From: Phalacrocorax aristotelis
Lineage: Eukaryota > Chordata > Aves > Suliformes > Phalacrocoracidae
Assembly: GCF_949628215.1 (NCBI RefSeq)
Contig: NC_134282.1
Location: 20,192,723-20,256,722, forward strand
Direction: 5' to 3'
Length of the DNA stretch: 64,000 nucleotides
Shown: piece by piece, positions 26,820-40,038 of the stretch
How the letters are laid out: the number at the start of each line of letters is the position of its first letter
How positions within the stretch are numbered: position 1 is the first letter of the stretch
The notes under the pieces: generated by a model
Seen by the model: only the letters and a program-made list of their open reading frames with translations
Told to the model about the DNA's origin: nothing
The model's database searches: none
Program-made: the position numbers and the translations under genes

Positions 26820-27047
26820 TCAAATTGCAGTGTCCCAGAAAACAGTCTGTTGTTTGGAATAAGGAGGAGGGCTGTATTTCTTGGTCCCGGTATTCTTTTT
26901 CCAGCTTGGCAAAATAGGCATGCTGTCCTGTTTGCAGAGTCCTTTTTCTGATTTCTGTCGAGCTTTTATTTCTTTGCAGAGGCAACGTTTTTTCTCAATC
27001 ATATCCAGCATTGTATGGTCCCCTTGCAACCACTGCATACACGTCAC
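26820..27047 (-). CDS. NCKAP5: Terminal coding exon, NCKAP5-like C-terminus (75 aa)
   Basis: The exon starts after a strong acceptor on the minus strand: a long T/C-rich tract, then CCCCAATAG. It encodes 75 residues and ends at TGA (26822-26820). The start VTCMQWLQGDHTMLDMIEKK is followed by a basic, probably helical segment with KEIKARQK, then SMPILPSW, then KKYSPPPYSKQQ, ending VFWDTAI. PPPY fits a PPxY WW-domain ligand. The last three residues T-A-I fit a class I PDZ ligand (S/T-x-hydrophobic). Both are pattern matches, not proven functions. Phase 0 matches the exon ending at 51869. I assign NCKAP5, a large Ser/Pro-rich protein first described as a binding partner of the adaptor Nck, whose paralog NCKAP5L (Cep169) is reported at microtubule plus ends. 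The assignment comes from recall of the family; that this is a real terminal coding exon is considerably surer than the name. Confidence 0.65.
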   Translation of the reverse strand: MTCMQWLQGDHTMLDMIEKKRCLCKEIKARQKSEKGLCKQDSMPILPSWKKNTGTKKYSPPPYSKQQTVFWDTAI

Positions 27048-30000
27048 CTATTGGGGGGTAAAGGGGAGAAGAAATAAAAAATGGAAAAAGAAAAGAAGAA
27101 AAAAAGAATACAAATAACTATTTGGGCATAGATTGAATATGTAGTTTCTTTGCAAGGCTAACATTACTCTTATTTGAAACATTCTAATTTGTTTGATGAA
27201 CAAAAAATCTCTATGCCAACAACAGAAACAAAGTCAGCCTTTGCTTCTAACTACTACTTCATGAAAATAAAAAGGTAATAAAATGTTGCCTTTTTAAATT
27301 CTCCAGAGCACCAAAAACTAATAAAAATAAATGTTTCACCCAAACTAGCACTGGTTGGATTTTAAATGATGGAATAGATCTTAACGTCGTCCTTAAGTTG
27401 TGGAAATAAAAAATTCTATACACTGAAACCCATGTTTTATTTCGCTTTTAAAATCCAATCTGTCACATTAAAAGCATGGTGTTAATACTTCTGAGTATCA
27501 AGCTAAAGATAACTCTGTGTTTAATTTTTTAAAAATTATTTAATAAACTAATAATGCAAATTATATGGATTAACGTATCCTATTCAGTGATGATATTTAA
27601 TTAACTGGAAGGCACCAAGACTTTAGAAACGCCATGTTTTCATGCATGTAGAATATTTGGAAACATGATCCTGATCCAAAAAAGGAGGTTAACATACGTT
27701 TAGTTGTAAGTACATCTCACAGGCCCTCTGAAGCCTGAGAATGTGGCTTCCTTGGAATTCAGCGGGGTGCTCACATGACTGAAAATATGTGTGTCTTCAA
27801 AGGCTTTTGATTGGACCCAAAATTGCTAATACTAAACTATCCTGAAAGGGCTCATTGTATTTCGATGACACACTCTATACCTGCAAATCAGAAAACTTCC
27901 TCTCAACAGCTACTTTGCAAATTTGAAGTTATGTCTTGAGTCTCCCAGCATTTATTTTCCACATTAGTCATAAATTAAGGATTTGTGTGTAACTAAACGC
28001 ACGCCATACATTCACAGGGGCTGTCCAAGTACATCTCTGATTTGTCATCAAAATGAACATGTACAGTAATACTTTGACAGCATTTTATGATTCAGGAAGG
28101 AAATATATGTTTATTATTAAGAGTATTTGAGTACGTTTAATAATGTGTATGCCTTTCATTCACAAATCTCAGACTGCCAAGTGTAAGCGTACACCAGGTT
28201 CCTGGAACTGGGGAGAGGTCTCTTAGAAGCCAATATAGAAACTGCCATTGATCTCGGTAGCTTTTGTGGTCACTTTGAAGAGTATTTAGCTTTTACTGAT
28301 AAAAAGATACAGTAAATATTGAGATTTGTCGCAGGAAACAAAGCAAAATGAATAAATGTGAGCAAGCCTACCAGAAAAAGTACTAAAAATAAATTATGTA
28401 CTCAAACAGAAAAATAATCAGAATACAGAAATGTGCATATTATTTCAAATATCTTTGTAAAAAAATTTTTTTAAGGGGTGACACAGGACAAAAGAATTTC
28501 AGACAGAATTACCTTTCTTTATACTGAAACAAAACCATGCTTACCTTATACATCAGATAGTACTTTGAGTAGAACAAGTTTAAAACACAATATGAATTTT
28601 GTTCTTAAATATTCTTATGATTTTAGAATTACACAGGTAACGTATCTGCAGCGTGTCCTCCTGAGTGGCTGAGATAAAAGTCTTCTGGAGGCCTGCTGTG
28701 CCTGCTCTTCCTAATCAAATACTTATTTTTCATTTCAGGAGCAATTTAACATTTACTGTGGAGCAGGCAGGTACGAGGCATGTCATCAGCCACGGCTGTG
28801 AGATTTTTCTCTCTTTGGGTGCCCAGGCCTGGTCCAAAACTCACCAACTGACCTGGAGATACTCCTCCCTGCCCCCCAGCTCAACTTCACAGGTCTTTGG
28901 ATGAGGCTGTACCTGAGGCAGATTGCCTGCCACTCTACTCATCAGTGACAGGTTAGTACTTACGCAGGGTCTTCATTTTGGCTGGGTCCTCCTACGTGGG
29001 GCAGGGCAGGGACACAGTCTGTACACAATTTGTTACACAAAATATTCACAGCACACAGCTGCACACCAGCTTCTGGGCTGGATTTAACAACAAACTATTA
29101 TGAAGAATTGGAGGTTTTCCACTTTCCCAAACAGATTTTCAAGACTGCTTGTGATTTTTTTTAATGTTATTTTTGTTTGTGGCTAAGTCTTTTGCATCCT
29201 CATCATCTTAGAAGTACTGTCCACACGGTACATTCCTCTCCTATAACTACATTCAGGTAATGGTATGCGCAGCATGAACGTGCAGAATTGGTATTTGCAA
29301 AGTAATTTCTAAAATAGACTAAGTGAACATATATGATGAGGAGAACAAATGTTAAAGTGTTTTATTTTATAGTTTTGCCCAGTTCTAGTGTTAATGTGCA
29401 ACAAAATAAAAATGTACTGAACAAGGGTGCATGCCTCTTGAGGTTGTAAGACAGCTCTAAGAGGAAATCACCGGTTTGTTCATCAAGGAACTACAGATAT
29501 GACAATAACTGTGTTGCTAATACAAAATCCCAGAGAGTGTTAACTATATTTTCGATGTGTTCTATACAAACACACAGGTGCTAAGGCTCACCAGCCAGCG
29601 CTCAACCCAGCTGTTTAATCACAGCAGTAACTCTTGATGACTTCAGTAGTGCTACAGAGGTGTTTAAAGCTAATGTGTTTAACACTGCAGAATTAGGCCT
29701 AATCCTTCCTGTGATTGAACTGATGGTGCTCATGCTTAGTTCCAGTATTAATTTTTTCATATCCTCCCTTCTTTCTAGCGTCAGCCTGCTCCTCTGGTCA
29801 CATACCAGGTTGTTAATATCCCTGCTATATCATAACAAGAGATTTGTTCAGTGTGAGACACACAAAAGATAATGATGTAACAATTTATGGAAGAAAGTAG
29901 AGCATTCATAACACTTTACAACTATACAGGTCTCCCGTTCCTGAAAGGTCCCATAGTGCGTGAAGAAAGGTACACAGGCAGCAGCATGTCAGAGCTTCAC

Positions 30001-31999
30001 TGCAGGTGTGGATGTAGGCAGACAGGCACAAAACACATCAGCACTGCTGGTAACAGCCAACGAGACAAAGCACAGGAGAAGCAAAGTTGGTCTTGACCAA
30101 AGAGTCTTGGCCCAAAGCCTGTTCTTACTGAAAAGGGAGGAAAGAGCAGCTAATGTTAGGATTGTAAGGAGGGATCTCTGGGAGACTCCAGGACACGTAT
30201 CAGGTACTATGTCACATAATCTCTTTTGAATTATTAAATCTGCTGGTTGTACATCAGTTTTTGTTTTGATGGAATTTTTACTCATTAAATTATCTGGGGT
30301 TTAAGACACGATTATTTTTCAAAACCAGACAAAGCAAGAGTGTGAAGGAAAACACCAGCCAAAGGCCTAGAAGTTTGGACATTCATCTAGGAGGAGGTGG
30401 AGGTTGGCTCAAATTCTTGCTTCTAAGCAGGCAGTAAAAGCTGTGTGATAACCTGGTGTGTAGGAACGTAGAGTGGTTAGATAAATTCTCTCAACTGAAC
30501 TTGACTGAGCAGAAGTTTAAGTGAGGACGTCTCATGAGTTCCTGGTAAACACACTAAGCCTTTGATTATTCATTCTTGTCTAGGGTTTTTTTTCAAAAAT
30601 CTTCTTTAAAGCAAATGCTTGTCCTAAGCTTGAACATCAACAACAAAAATTAAGAAACTTCTTCCACTATACAAACCTGAATGCTTCTATACAGTTTTAA
30701 TCACCAGCTTTCTCAAAGGCCTTAGGAGAAACCAGTCTATGTTGCCATCTTACTTTTACTATCTATCCTATTTTAGTGATATTTTTATTCCCAAGACATT
30801 GGAAGCGAATTTTATTAAGATCTATTAGATACTCTCAGGTTCTAAGTTGGCAGTGCTGCGGAACAAGAAGCAATATTATAAAACCATCTTTCAACTATGA
30901 AAAAACAATAACAACTTTACACACCCTCAAAAAAACAATGCAAAATATTTTGTCTGAGAAAACCTTTCTAAGTAAAAAAAAAAAATCACTTCTGTTGAGT
31001 GTTTTAATGCTCTGTGAAGATCTGAGAAACAAACCAGACAAGCTAGTTCTCTTCTCTGCAAAGTGCAACTGGTGTGTAGGTGCCTCCGTTAGCAGTTGGC
31101 CTGTCTTTATTTCTTCTTACCTCACATGACTGAAATTTTGAATTATTCTAGAAAGATAAGTAGCAGTCCCTATGGTTTACAAATATATGTATTGCTTAGA
31201 TTAGATTGCCCTAAGCTAGATCACAGAACTGTCTTAGAGCAGAGGTTTGACGGGCAGAACATCTACAGTTCAATCACTCTTAGAGAACAGAACCTGCAGC
31301 CAGAGGCCAGTACAAGCCGTAGCTCTCTGCCACATCAGAATTTACTGAGAAAAGCTCATAATCCCAGGGAAAACTCAAAACAGGCTTTGGGGAACAGACA
31401 ATGACTCACTCTGCCAGGAACTCCCTGGTGTCACAGCAGACTATTTCTGTTTTCTACTGCCCTGGCACGGGCTCTGCCCTGGCCTCAGGCACCCCCACCG
31501 CTGCCCACACAATGATGCCGGCACAGCTCCAGCCCATGCTGTGCCATGGCAGCCTGCACCAGCAGATTCACAAAAGTGCTCAAAATATGGGTGTTTAAAG
31601 CAAGAAAAAGAAATGTAAATGAACATAGTTCTTTCCCTGTTCTTAACTAAGCAGGACAGTTTGGTTTGCCAAAGAAAGTAATAGTTACAGATGGAAAAAG
31701 ATAGAAAAAAATATTCTCCAAAAACACAATCAAGCAGCTACTGATGGATACAACTTTGCACACCTGCTAGCTGCAGTCACCATATGTAGCAAACCTCTTG
31801 TATCTTTTGGTTGATGACTATTCACAATATGAGGTAAGACTTTCTGGCCCTTCAGAAACTGGGCTTTCACCATAAGGAGCACCAAGCAAAGTACATCAGT
31901 ACAGTGCACAAGCAGGTCTGTGTAAGTTACTGAACACAGGTATGCTACTGAAAAAAAATATGGCAATACCTGTAAGTTATATACAAACCAAACAATCAA

Positions 32000-32300
32000 G
32001 AGGATGGGTCCATACTCTTTTTAGTGGTGCCCAATGACAGGACAAGGGGCAATGGGCACAAGCTGGAACACAGGCAGTTCCACCTCAATACGAGGAAAAA
32101 CTTCTTTCCTGTGAGGGTGCCAGAGCAGGGGCACAGGGTGCCCAGGGAGGGTGTGGAGTCTCCTTCCCTGGAGACATTCAAAACCCTCCTGGTTGCATTC
32201 CTGTGCCCCCTGCTCTGGGTGTGCCTGCTCAAGCAGGGGGGTTGGACAAGATGATCTCTAGAAATCCCTTCCAACCCCTGCCATTCTGTGATTCTGTGAT
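32000..32300 (+). mobile_element. CR1 LINE, 5'-truncated 3' end
   Basis: The fragment matches the 3' end of bird CR1 as recalled: GTGGTGCCCAATGACAGGAC, GGGCAATGGGCACAAGCTGG, GAGGAAAAACTTCTTTCCTGTGAGGGTG, TGGAGTCTCC, GGGGGTTGGACAAGATGATC and CCCTTCCAACCC. It ends in the CR1 octamer repeat as CCATTCTGTGATTCTGTGAT. Only about 300 bp remain, with no reverse-transcriptase sequence, typical of 5'-truncated CR1 copies. It lies antisense in the last intron of the minus-strand gene. Many intact diagnostic words suggest moderate age. The frames across it (31996-32388, minus; 32024-32254, plus) are not genes. Confidence 0.92.
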
Positions 32301-32949
32301 CCCATGTAGCACAGCCTTTCCAAGAAGGGGTATGAAAAGAAAAATCTGTGACCAGGACTGAAAATATAGAGTAAAAAATCCTCAGCACCAGGCCTGGGAG
32401 TCTCTTTCTTAGGTGTAATAAATCTTACTTGCTCAGGTGTGACCGATAAATAGCTACATAAATACATAGATAGATAATGCTCTCTCTTGGTAAAAAGACA
32501 TACGTGCTACATAACTCCCACTGATATTCTCTTGTATCTAATCGAGCCCCCTGAAGGTTTAATGGAGAGCCCCGCGCACCAGGCAGGCAGGCGCCCTGCA
32601 CTCCTGCCTGTGCCGGGCAAGAGAAGAGCAAGTGCCGGGAGCAATTCTGCTCCTCCAAAGTCAGGACACAGGGGTGAAGTGGAGGTAGGATAAAATCATG
32701 CTAATTCCCAGTGGTGAGAAGCGTTTCAGGAAACCTACCATTGAAAGGTGCACTATAATTTTTCACACGAGTGCCAACGAAAATATGTGCTGCTAAAAAT
32801 GCCATGGGGGAGAAGAAATGTTTGAAATCTTGTAGGCAGCTCTATTACTAGTCACAAAGTTAGAAAATGCTGCCAAATTTCATTCATTTTTGAGGAAGCT
32901 TTTCTACTGTTTGAATTGACCACCCAATGTTTCATGCTCTGGACACTTC

Positions 32950-32982
32950 GGGGTGGGGGGTGAGGGTGGTTGGGGGAGGGGG
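32950..32982 (+). other. G-quadruplex-prone G tract
   Basis: Five G runs (4, 6, 3, 5 and 5 G) are separated by loops of 1 to 5 bases, meeting the usual G3+N1-7 rule. It is intronic. The G-rich strand is the non-template strand for plus-strand reading, so the transcribed minus-strand RNA would carry the C-rich complement. Confidence 0.7.
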
Positions 32983-35900
32983 TCTTTGCTGTATAAACTT
33001 TTAATGACCTATAACAATTTCCCACTATATTTACACGAGGGCTTTAGACAACACCATATCCCATTCAGCTGCTTCTCCTCATGACATCTTGGCTGGTAAG
33101 TTCTTGGTTTGCCTAGTTTTAATGCTTCTGGTTTATTTGAGGTGAGGTCGGAAGCTCTGGGCAATAAGAAAGCTCTACAATTAAATAGTGCTTCCATAAT
33201 TTTTTCCTAGTACCATAGGTTCCCACTTACTGTGCAGAGGTTGGGGCTGAGGAAGATGCTGTTCTCTTCTGGCCCTTGTGAGTGTCTCCCTCTCCTGCTG
33301 GATGGGCATTGGGGCTGACTCTTCATTTACAGGAAGGATGGGGAAAACCACATCACACGTATGTGTGATCATGGATGTCATGTACAAACAGCTTTTTCTT
33401 TGTGACAACTGCATATCACAGATAAAATGAAAGCCCAACAGTTGATGTGAGGCTGTAACAAAGTGATCCTAAACCAACGCAAAATATAATGAAATAAAAA
33501 ATATCAGCAACATTTGGAGGAGATTATTAAAAATGTCTCCTGGATCTGTAAACAAAGCGATCTCTAACGGTGCAATCTGTGTGCAGTGCTACACATCATT
33601 CAGCAGAGACAAGCATGCTGGTTTGTTGTGGCAGGCTACAGTAAGTGAAAAAGAAAGGCTTTCTGAATGCCACTTACCATCCTCTGGGAGGAAAAGGTAC
33701 TCCCTCCCTCTTGCCTTTTCTCAGACAGGAGTTTCCAAACTCTCTCACTGAAACTCCTGACGGCACTTTCTCTGGTTGCAGATGGGTCCCAGCCATCTGG
33801 CCGGGTAAGGTATTTCCACTCGGGAGGGTGTGAAATCCCACTCCTAGAAGGCAGTTGTGTGCCACGGGTGCAAGTGGTGGAGGGCTATGTTAAGTAGCAA
33901 CAGTTACTTGACGATCTGCTATCTGATACTCTTAGCTTGACGTGGAGGTCCTCTTAGCACATGTTTGCAAAAGGGGAGTTGTCCAAGGCAGGAGTTCAGC
34001 CAGAATCAGGTTTCAGAAAATCTGACCAGCGAGATCCTCACCCGTTTGAAGCCAACAGGAACGTACTGGCTGACTTCATGGGTCCAAGAATTTGACTACA
34101 GTTTGTTCAAACAAACAGTCAAAAAACCCTCAAATGATTTGAAAAGCCTTCGGAAGAGCTCTTAGAAAATTATGTTGGACAAGATTTCTTTTGCTAACTG
34201 TTAGCTATAACCATTGCACTGCAGTTGAATATTGTTACTTCCAATGGCTGCAAAAGTCAGTAGGTGAGGGTAGAACTACAGGCTAAATCTGCAGTCATTT
34301 CTTTCTCTCTGACAGAGGTACTCTGAAATAATATTGACATGAAAGATGGCATAATTTGGCCCAGGACAGTTAGCTGTTCATATAACTTTGTACTGCTAAC
34401 CCATTCTCCTGTTACCGTTAGATTCAAAACAACAATTGATTATTAATACAAAGGTGATTAACAGTAACGGTATGTTCAGAAACACACCGGACGTGCAAGG
34501 TGAGCTGTGAAAGCAGACACTCTCCATGCATTTCTTAGTGCATGGTAACGCTCCCTGGGGACACTGGATAATGTAACTGCAAATACTTCTCTAGAAGTGT
34601 CTGAGGTGTTTTCTAGAAGGTGTCCTATGATGCCAGCAACCACATTAGAATGATCCTGTGCATTCACGTACTTGCACATGCACACAAGCACAGGCACACA
34701 CAAGGTGCTAAGCGCTACACGAACTACCCTTTCCAGCCTTTCACAAATTCTTCTTTTTAAGGGACACAGTAACATCTCTATTTTCTTTCTAAGCATTTGG
34801 GAAAGAATTCTCCCAGCACACCAGTCTTAAATTTAACAAAATAGTTGGGTGGGAAGGAGCACTTTGTAATCCTACCCTATATGTTTAACATTAAAAGAAT
34901 TCACTGACATCTGCAATTTCAACTTATGAAACTGTATATGCATCACATTTTAGGGCTATTTTAACATTTGAATTGCTGTGTTTAAAATTTTGATTTACAT
35001 TATTCTAAATTTCTAAACTTCTGGAAATAAGTTGTCTTACCAATGATACCACTACAGAAAAAAATGAAAACTAGAGTCCCTGTAAAAACTCTTCTACCAC
35101 TTAATGCAATTATATGATGCAGTGTCATAAGAAAACTCTGGGTACCTTTTTTCAAACACACAACTCACTAAAATACTTATTACATTGTCTTCTGCTCTAT
35201 GGCCTGACTAATCCACCACTTAAAAACAACTTACAAGAATCTTTGGAACTCTAGGAATTCTCGAAGAATCAAGATTATGAGCAATTAGTGCTTATACTAA
35301 ATTTAAATTAGCAAATGGTTAGTAAACCTTCAGCACCTCTGATTCCAGACCTCCAGTTTCATGATTGATTCATTGCTTCCAATTACTAAATATCACAGTT
35401 ACTTTATACAGAACCTGCCCTGTGCATACTCCTATGCCTCAAGTTTTCCAGTAAGCCTCGGATTATTGCTGAGGCTATCAATAAAGCCAACTTTGAATGA
35501 TAAATTCACCGTCCTGTTTTCCATTTTTATACCAGCAATCAGTCTAGCTATAGATCTTCCTGACCTTGCATTATTATCTTATTTGGAAGCATGCATTCTT
35601 CTCATCTAAGCCTTTTTTTTTTCAACACCATACAACTGTCTGAAATGCACTACTTGATCTACGTTAGTTAACACATCCTGTAAATGCTAGTATGTTTGAA
35701 AGAAAAGCCTGTAAAGTAACTCATATTAGGGATATTGTGTAAAGTTGTCTCATGCATTTCATTTATGCAGTGGATCAACACAAAGTGCATTCCTATTAAG
35801 ATCACTCATTAAAAATCAAAGATTAATCTATGCCTTTGCTAAGCAATAAATGCAGAACTCAGGCAACCCACCACGATACATCCTGTCGCTCATTGTAGAA

Positions 35901-38900
35901 TAGAAAGGAAAATTCCATGTTGTATTACGTCAGTCACAGGAGGGACAAAGGACAGAATACTTTGCTAGAGTTCAGTGATGCAGAGATCTCCTGCTAACTG
36001 CATTTTGCAGTACAGCACCTGCAGAGTAACACTCTAATGTCCTTGACGTCCTTGAGAGGTTACTAACCCTGTCTTCCCACCTATTCCTCTTGCTGGCAGT
36101 TGCTGCTCCGTTGCACGTGAGCCTTAACTGCTCATGAACCAGCCTTAAAACAGCAGGATGGTTTGAGGCAGTGGCCTCAGTGGCCACTACAACTGACTGA
36201 GTAACCACATCCACAGTACAACACACCTGTAATTAGTTGTGTTGTAACTAAAAAATTCATGCTTCTTACTGTAAATCATGGTAGTTTTGCAAAACTGCCA
36301 AATTCTAAATCTCATACTAAGATGAACAGCTTGCCCTGCTTTGTGTTCAGAGGTGGCACGGGGCAGTGAGAGCTGCTGGTGGGCAAGATCCTTTCCTCCT
36401 GCAGATCCAACCCCTCTGGATTGCAGAAGCTCTCATGTACGAGCAAGCTGAAGGCAGCAGGGTGCACGGTCTAGCTATTGCTTCTGGTCACCCACCAGAG
36501 GCCAAGAAGGACCCAGGAACTGAATATGGAAGAATGAAAATTAGTGGAAACAAGACCAAGACTTTGGAAGAATTAGGAACTACAAGGAAGCAGACATCGA
36601 GGCCAATCCTAAAGTTACAAAAATGTGATGTGTGGGGACACCACAAATTCCATTAGTTTTCCCATTTTATTGGACTTAATTTTTTCCAAACTAAAAACAT
36701 GTACATGAGCTTCAGCACTCTTCCTATTGTCAGTACTAGAACTCAAGATTTAACTAACCTTTTGTTGCTGCAACAGCTGAAGAACCTTACATCAGTTCAC
36801 CAGAAAAGTGCCTAAGTTCACTGGCATTTTCAAAAAAATGGTCACAAGAATAATTTTAAAATAAAAACCCATAAAATTATCAAAATAATATATGGAGGGA
36901 GAATGCCTCAGCACTGAGGACTGATGCCTTCCATTCCTCTTGTTTTGTATTAGGTAATCTAAATACATGAATATCTCAGTTACAGACTGTAAAGTTGCTT
37001 TACAGATGATAAATTTTGAAATATGATGTTACATTTCTCCTTTTTTGATAATGAAATTGAGTCAATGATCATTTTCATAGATTAAATACCATTTCTCAGG
37101 TATTGTACTGATTGTATGGGGGGAATAGAGTTTAGGACAGCATGACTGAAACCCACACTGATTGTACAGAGATGATCATATTCTTGTAGGTAGTCATGGC
37201 TTCCATTTTAAAGATGCATAAAAACATGATTAAAAAACAGAGCTCTCCATTTAATTTCTAACTCCAGTTTGAAATACAATTAATGAACAGCTACTAGAGT
37301 TATAAACCGTACTGAGAGTTTCTAAAGAAACCAAACATGTAAGAACCTGCCTCAGTATGAAGTACTACACCTGCTCTACCCTCACAGCAACATCATGCAA
37401 TTTCATATGTATCAGGAACTGCTAAACTATATAGTACTCAGATCTAATATAGACATGATTTGCCAGCACACAGGATAACTGAGATACTGGCAAGAAACTA
37501 GGACTGGCAGCTGCATGCTTTAGAAAACGGGATACGTTGGGAGCAGCGGTTCCCTGTACGTTGTTTCTGTTTTTCTGTTTAAAAGACAATCTCCAGAAGG
37601 ATGGCACTGGCTGATACAGCATGTGACACTGATTCAGCATTAACTCATTGAGAAGACTGCACACACTAAACCATGAGCACTGGTCTGCTGAACAAGGGCT
37701 TTGCTCACAGGCTCCCAAGCATGGAGTGACCAGACAAACTTGACTTAGCCTACGACAGAAGCATGGGTTGAATTCAAGTTCAGATCTCCAGAGCAGGGAG
37801 AAAATATAAATATCCATCTTAAAATGAATGGCTAATGACAACGCATGGCAAGCAGAACATCCAGCTTCATGGCAACCTATACACACATATCACCTGTAAC
37901 TTAAGCAAACAAATTGTCAACCAGCAAAAAAGTGCTGTTTTTCTCTGATTATGTTTCTGTTTTAAAGTTTGGTACAGAAATCAACCAAGAGCCATGGCCT
38001 GACCAATATTAATTTTAAAATTGTGTATTGCTATTGTCTTTTTTAATTTTCAGTCTTTCTATTGTGAATTATACAACTGTGATTATAAAACCCAGATAGT
38101 AAACATGCTTTTCCAGACTGCAAAAAAAGAGATGGGCTGAACGCGAGCCCACTAATTGCCCCTGACTTGCAAAGGCTTAAGATCAGGCTGCTGGCCCAGA
38201 AATGCCGAGCTCCATCCAAAGGAATATGTCCTTTCCCCATCTTATTTTCTGTTGAGAAAAAGCATTCCTTGGACATTTCAGTTATAGTTTATGAGTGAAA
38301 TGGGAATTTGCTGTTGACGTGAGTGTGGTCAGAGTTTAACCCTGTAACTTTAAATTAAAAAATGAAAACGATTTTCAATTGTGTGATTTTAGTTGGGGTG
38401 AAGGCTCTTCCTAGCAGTGACTCTGTCACCCTACAAGTTCCTTCGTATTTCCTGCCTAAAGATCTGTCTTCTGATAGTTTTCTGAGTAGCTGCTGCCACT
38501 CTGCTGCAGTAACTTACTACACACTGAGACTGGTCCAGCTGAACAAGTTAATACAATGATAAAATTAACTGTAAAGAAAGCAAATTTATCACTCCTAGGT
38601 CTCATAGAGAAACACATATGATTATCATTGAAGCTCCAATTCAGAGTATAACTTAAACACATGCTCAACTGGAAAATATGTATCAGTCATCCCCTTGATT
38701 TATAGGGATATTTTGCTATTTAAGATAAGCCAGTGCTTTGGTGCCTCAAGGCCAGATAACTGAGTCTACATACAGTTGTGTGGTGATTAAGAATAATTTT
38801 ACAAAGGGCTAATAAATGATCATTAGCTGTTTTAATAAATGCCTAATCAATCGGAAATTTTATGTTACTGTGAACTACAAAGCATAAGAGATCTGACAAA

Positions 38901-39489
38901 GAGTGGCTGTAATGTTCCCATAAAATTGACTTATAAAGTATGATATTTTCACCCATTCCTAAAGGCTCATCTGCACTGGAGAAACTTTTCTTTCCCTCCT
39001 AAGACCTCTCTATATCCAGTATTTATACGTGCAAGATGTTATAGATATGGGTTACCCCCTAGATTTATTGCAAGTCCCTCATGTGAATAAAGTTGGAATT
39101 TGCTGCACGAGAGTCCGGCTGGGTAAGGGCATTTCTAAACCTAGGAGCACTTGACCAGCATAAGATACAGAGAACCAAAACTACACAGTTTTGGCTGTTT
39201 CCAAACATTTTTCAACCCCAGAAGACTGTCATGAAAAAGACAAATATCTGCAATTTTGGATCTGTTCAAATAATTTTTCTGAAAAAATGGAAACCTTAAT
39301 ATTAGTAAAAATAATAATCTTTTAAAGTTCTCATTTAAAATACATGACTTTTTATTTTCATTGTTCAACAAGACAAAATGAGAATAAAAGTAGGTTATCA
39401 AAAGTGGGTGCTGGCATTCATACGTTTTTATAATCGGCATACACATAATGAATATGAATAGCCACACATTTCTAGTGAAAGACTATGAA

Positions 39490-39580
39490 CAAACACACAT
39501 ACATGTACAGAGATATATAAACATACTATACATACATACATGAGTGAATATACATATTTATGTGCATACAGTATACAGAC
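39490..39580. repeat. Imperfect (CATA)/(TATA) repeat
   Basis: A short AT-rich stretch of CATA, TACA and TATA units, best seen as ACATACATACATGAG near 39529-39543. Simple-sequence origin; no gene. Confidence 0.65.
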
Positions 39581-40022
39581 AAGATACTATACAGGTACAG
39601 TAAGTGCAATATACTGTATAAGGCTATACAAACACCAAAAGATTCTGGTGAAATGGTGACAACCGTGAGAACAAAGCTTGGATGGTTTGTGACTTAACGC
39701 AGACGGTGGGGAAGACCTCGCTGTTTCGTGTCGTGTTTTATGCATCAGACACACTACAGTTCGAACAGAAGCATGGTACAATACATTCAGTTCATATACA
39801 GAAAAGGTAAGACAGGTGGGAGTGCATGGAGGTAACTGAAAGGCATATGAGCAGACAAATAAGGTTGCTCTACCTAGAATACAGAATGTTTGGTTCATTT
39901 ACAGAGAATGCCTATATATAAACCCATGCTTTCATGAATTCATGCCATTTTTATTTCTATTTTTTCCTTTAGGAATATTATAAAATTCTTGCCCTGAGTT
40001 AAACATAAATACACACAGAAAA

Positions 40023-40038
40023 GGGGGGGGGGGGGGGG
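40023..40038 (+). repeat. G16 homopolymer
   Basis: Sixteen consecutive G, then TGTGTG. Rare in vertebrate DNA and prone to sequencing or assembly length error; the true length may differ. Confidence 0.85.

Noticed and set aside
31996..32388. 130-codon minus-strand frame
   Set aside because: It is the antisense of the CR1 3' end and continues into flanking DNA; no reverse-transcriptase or other motif.
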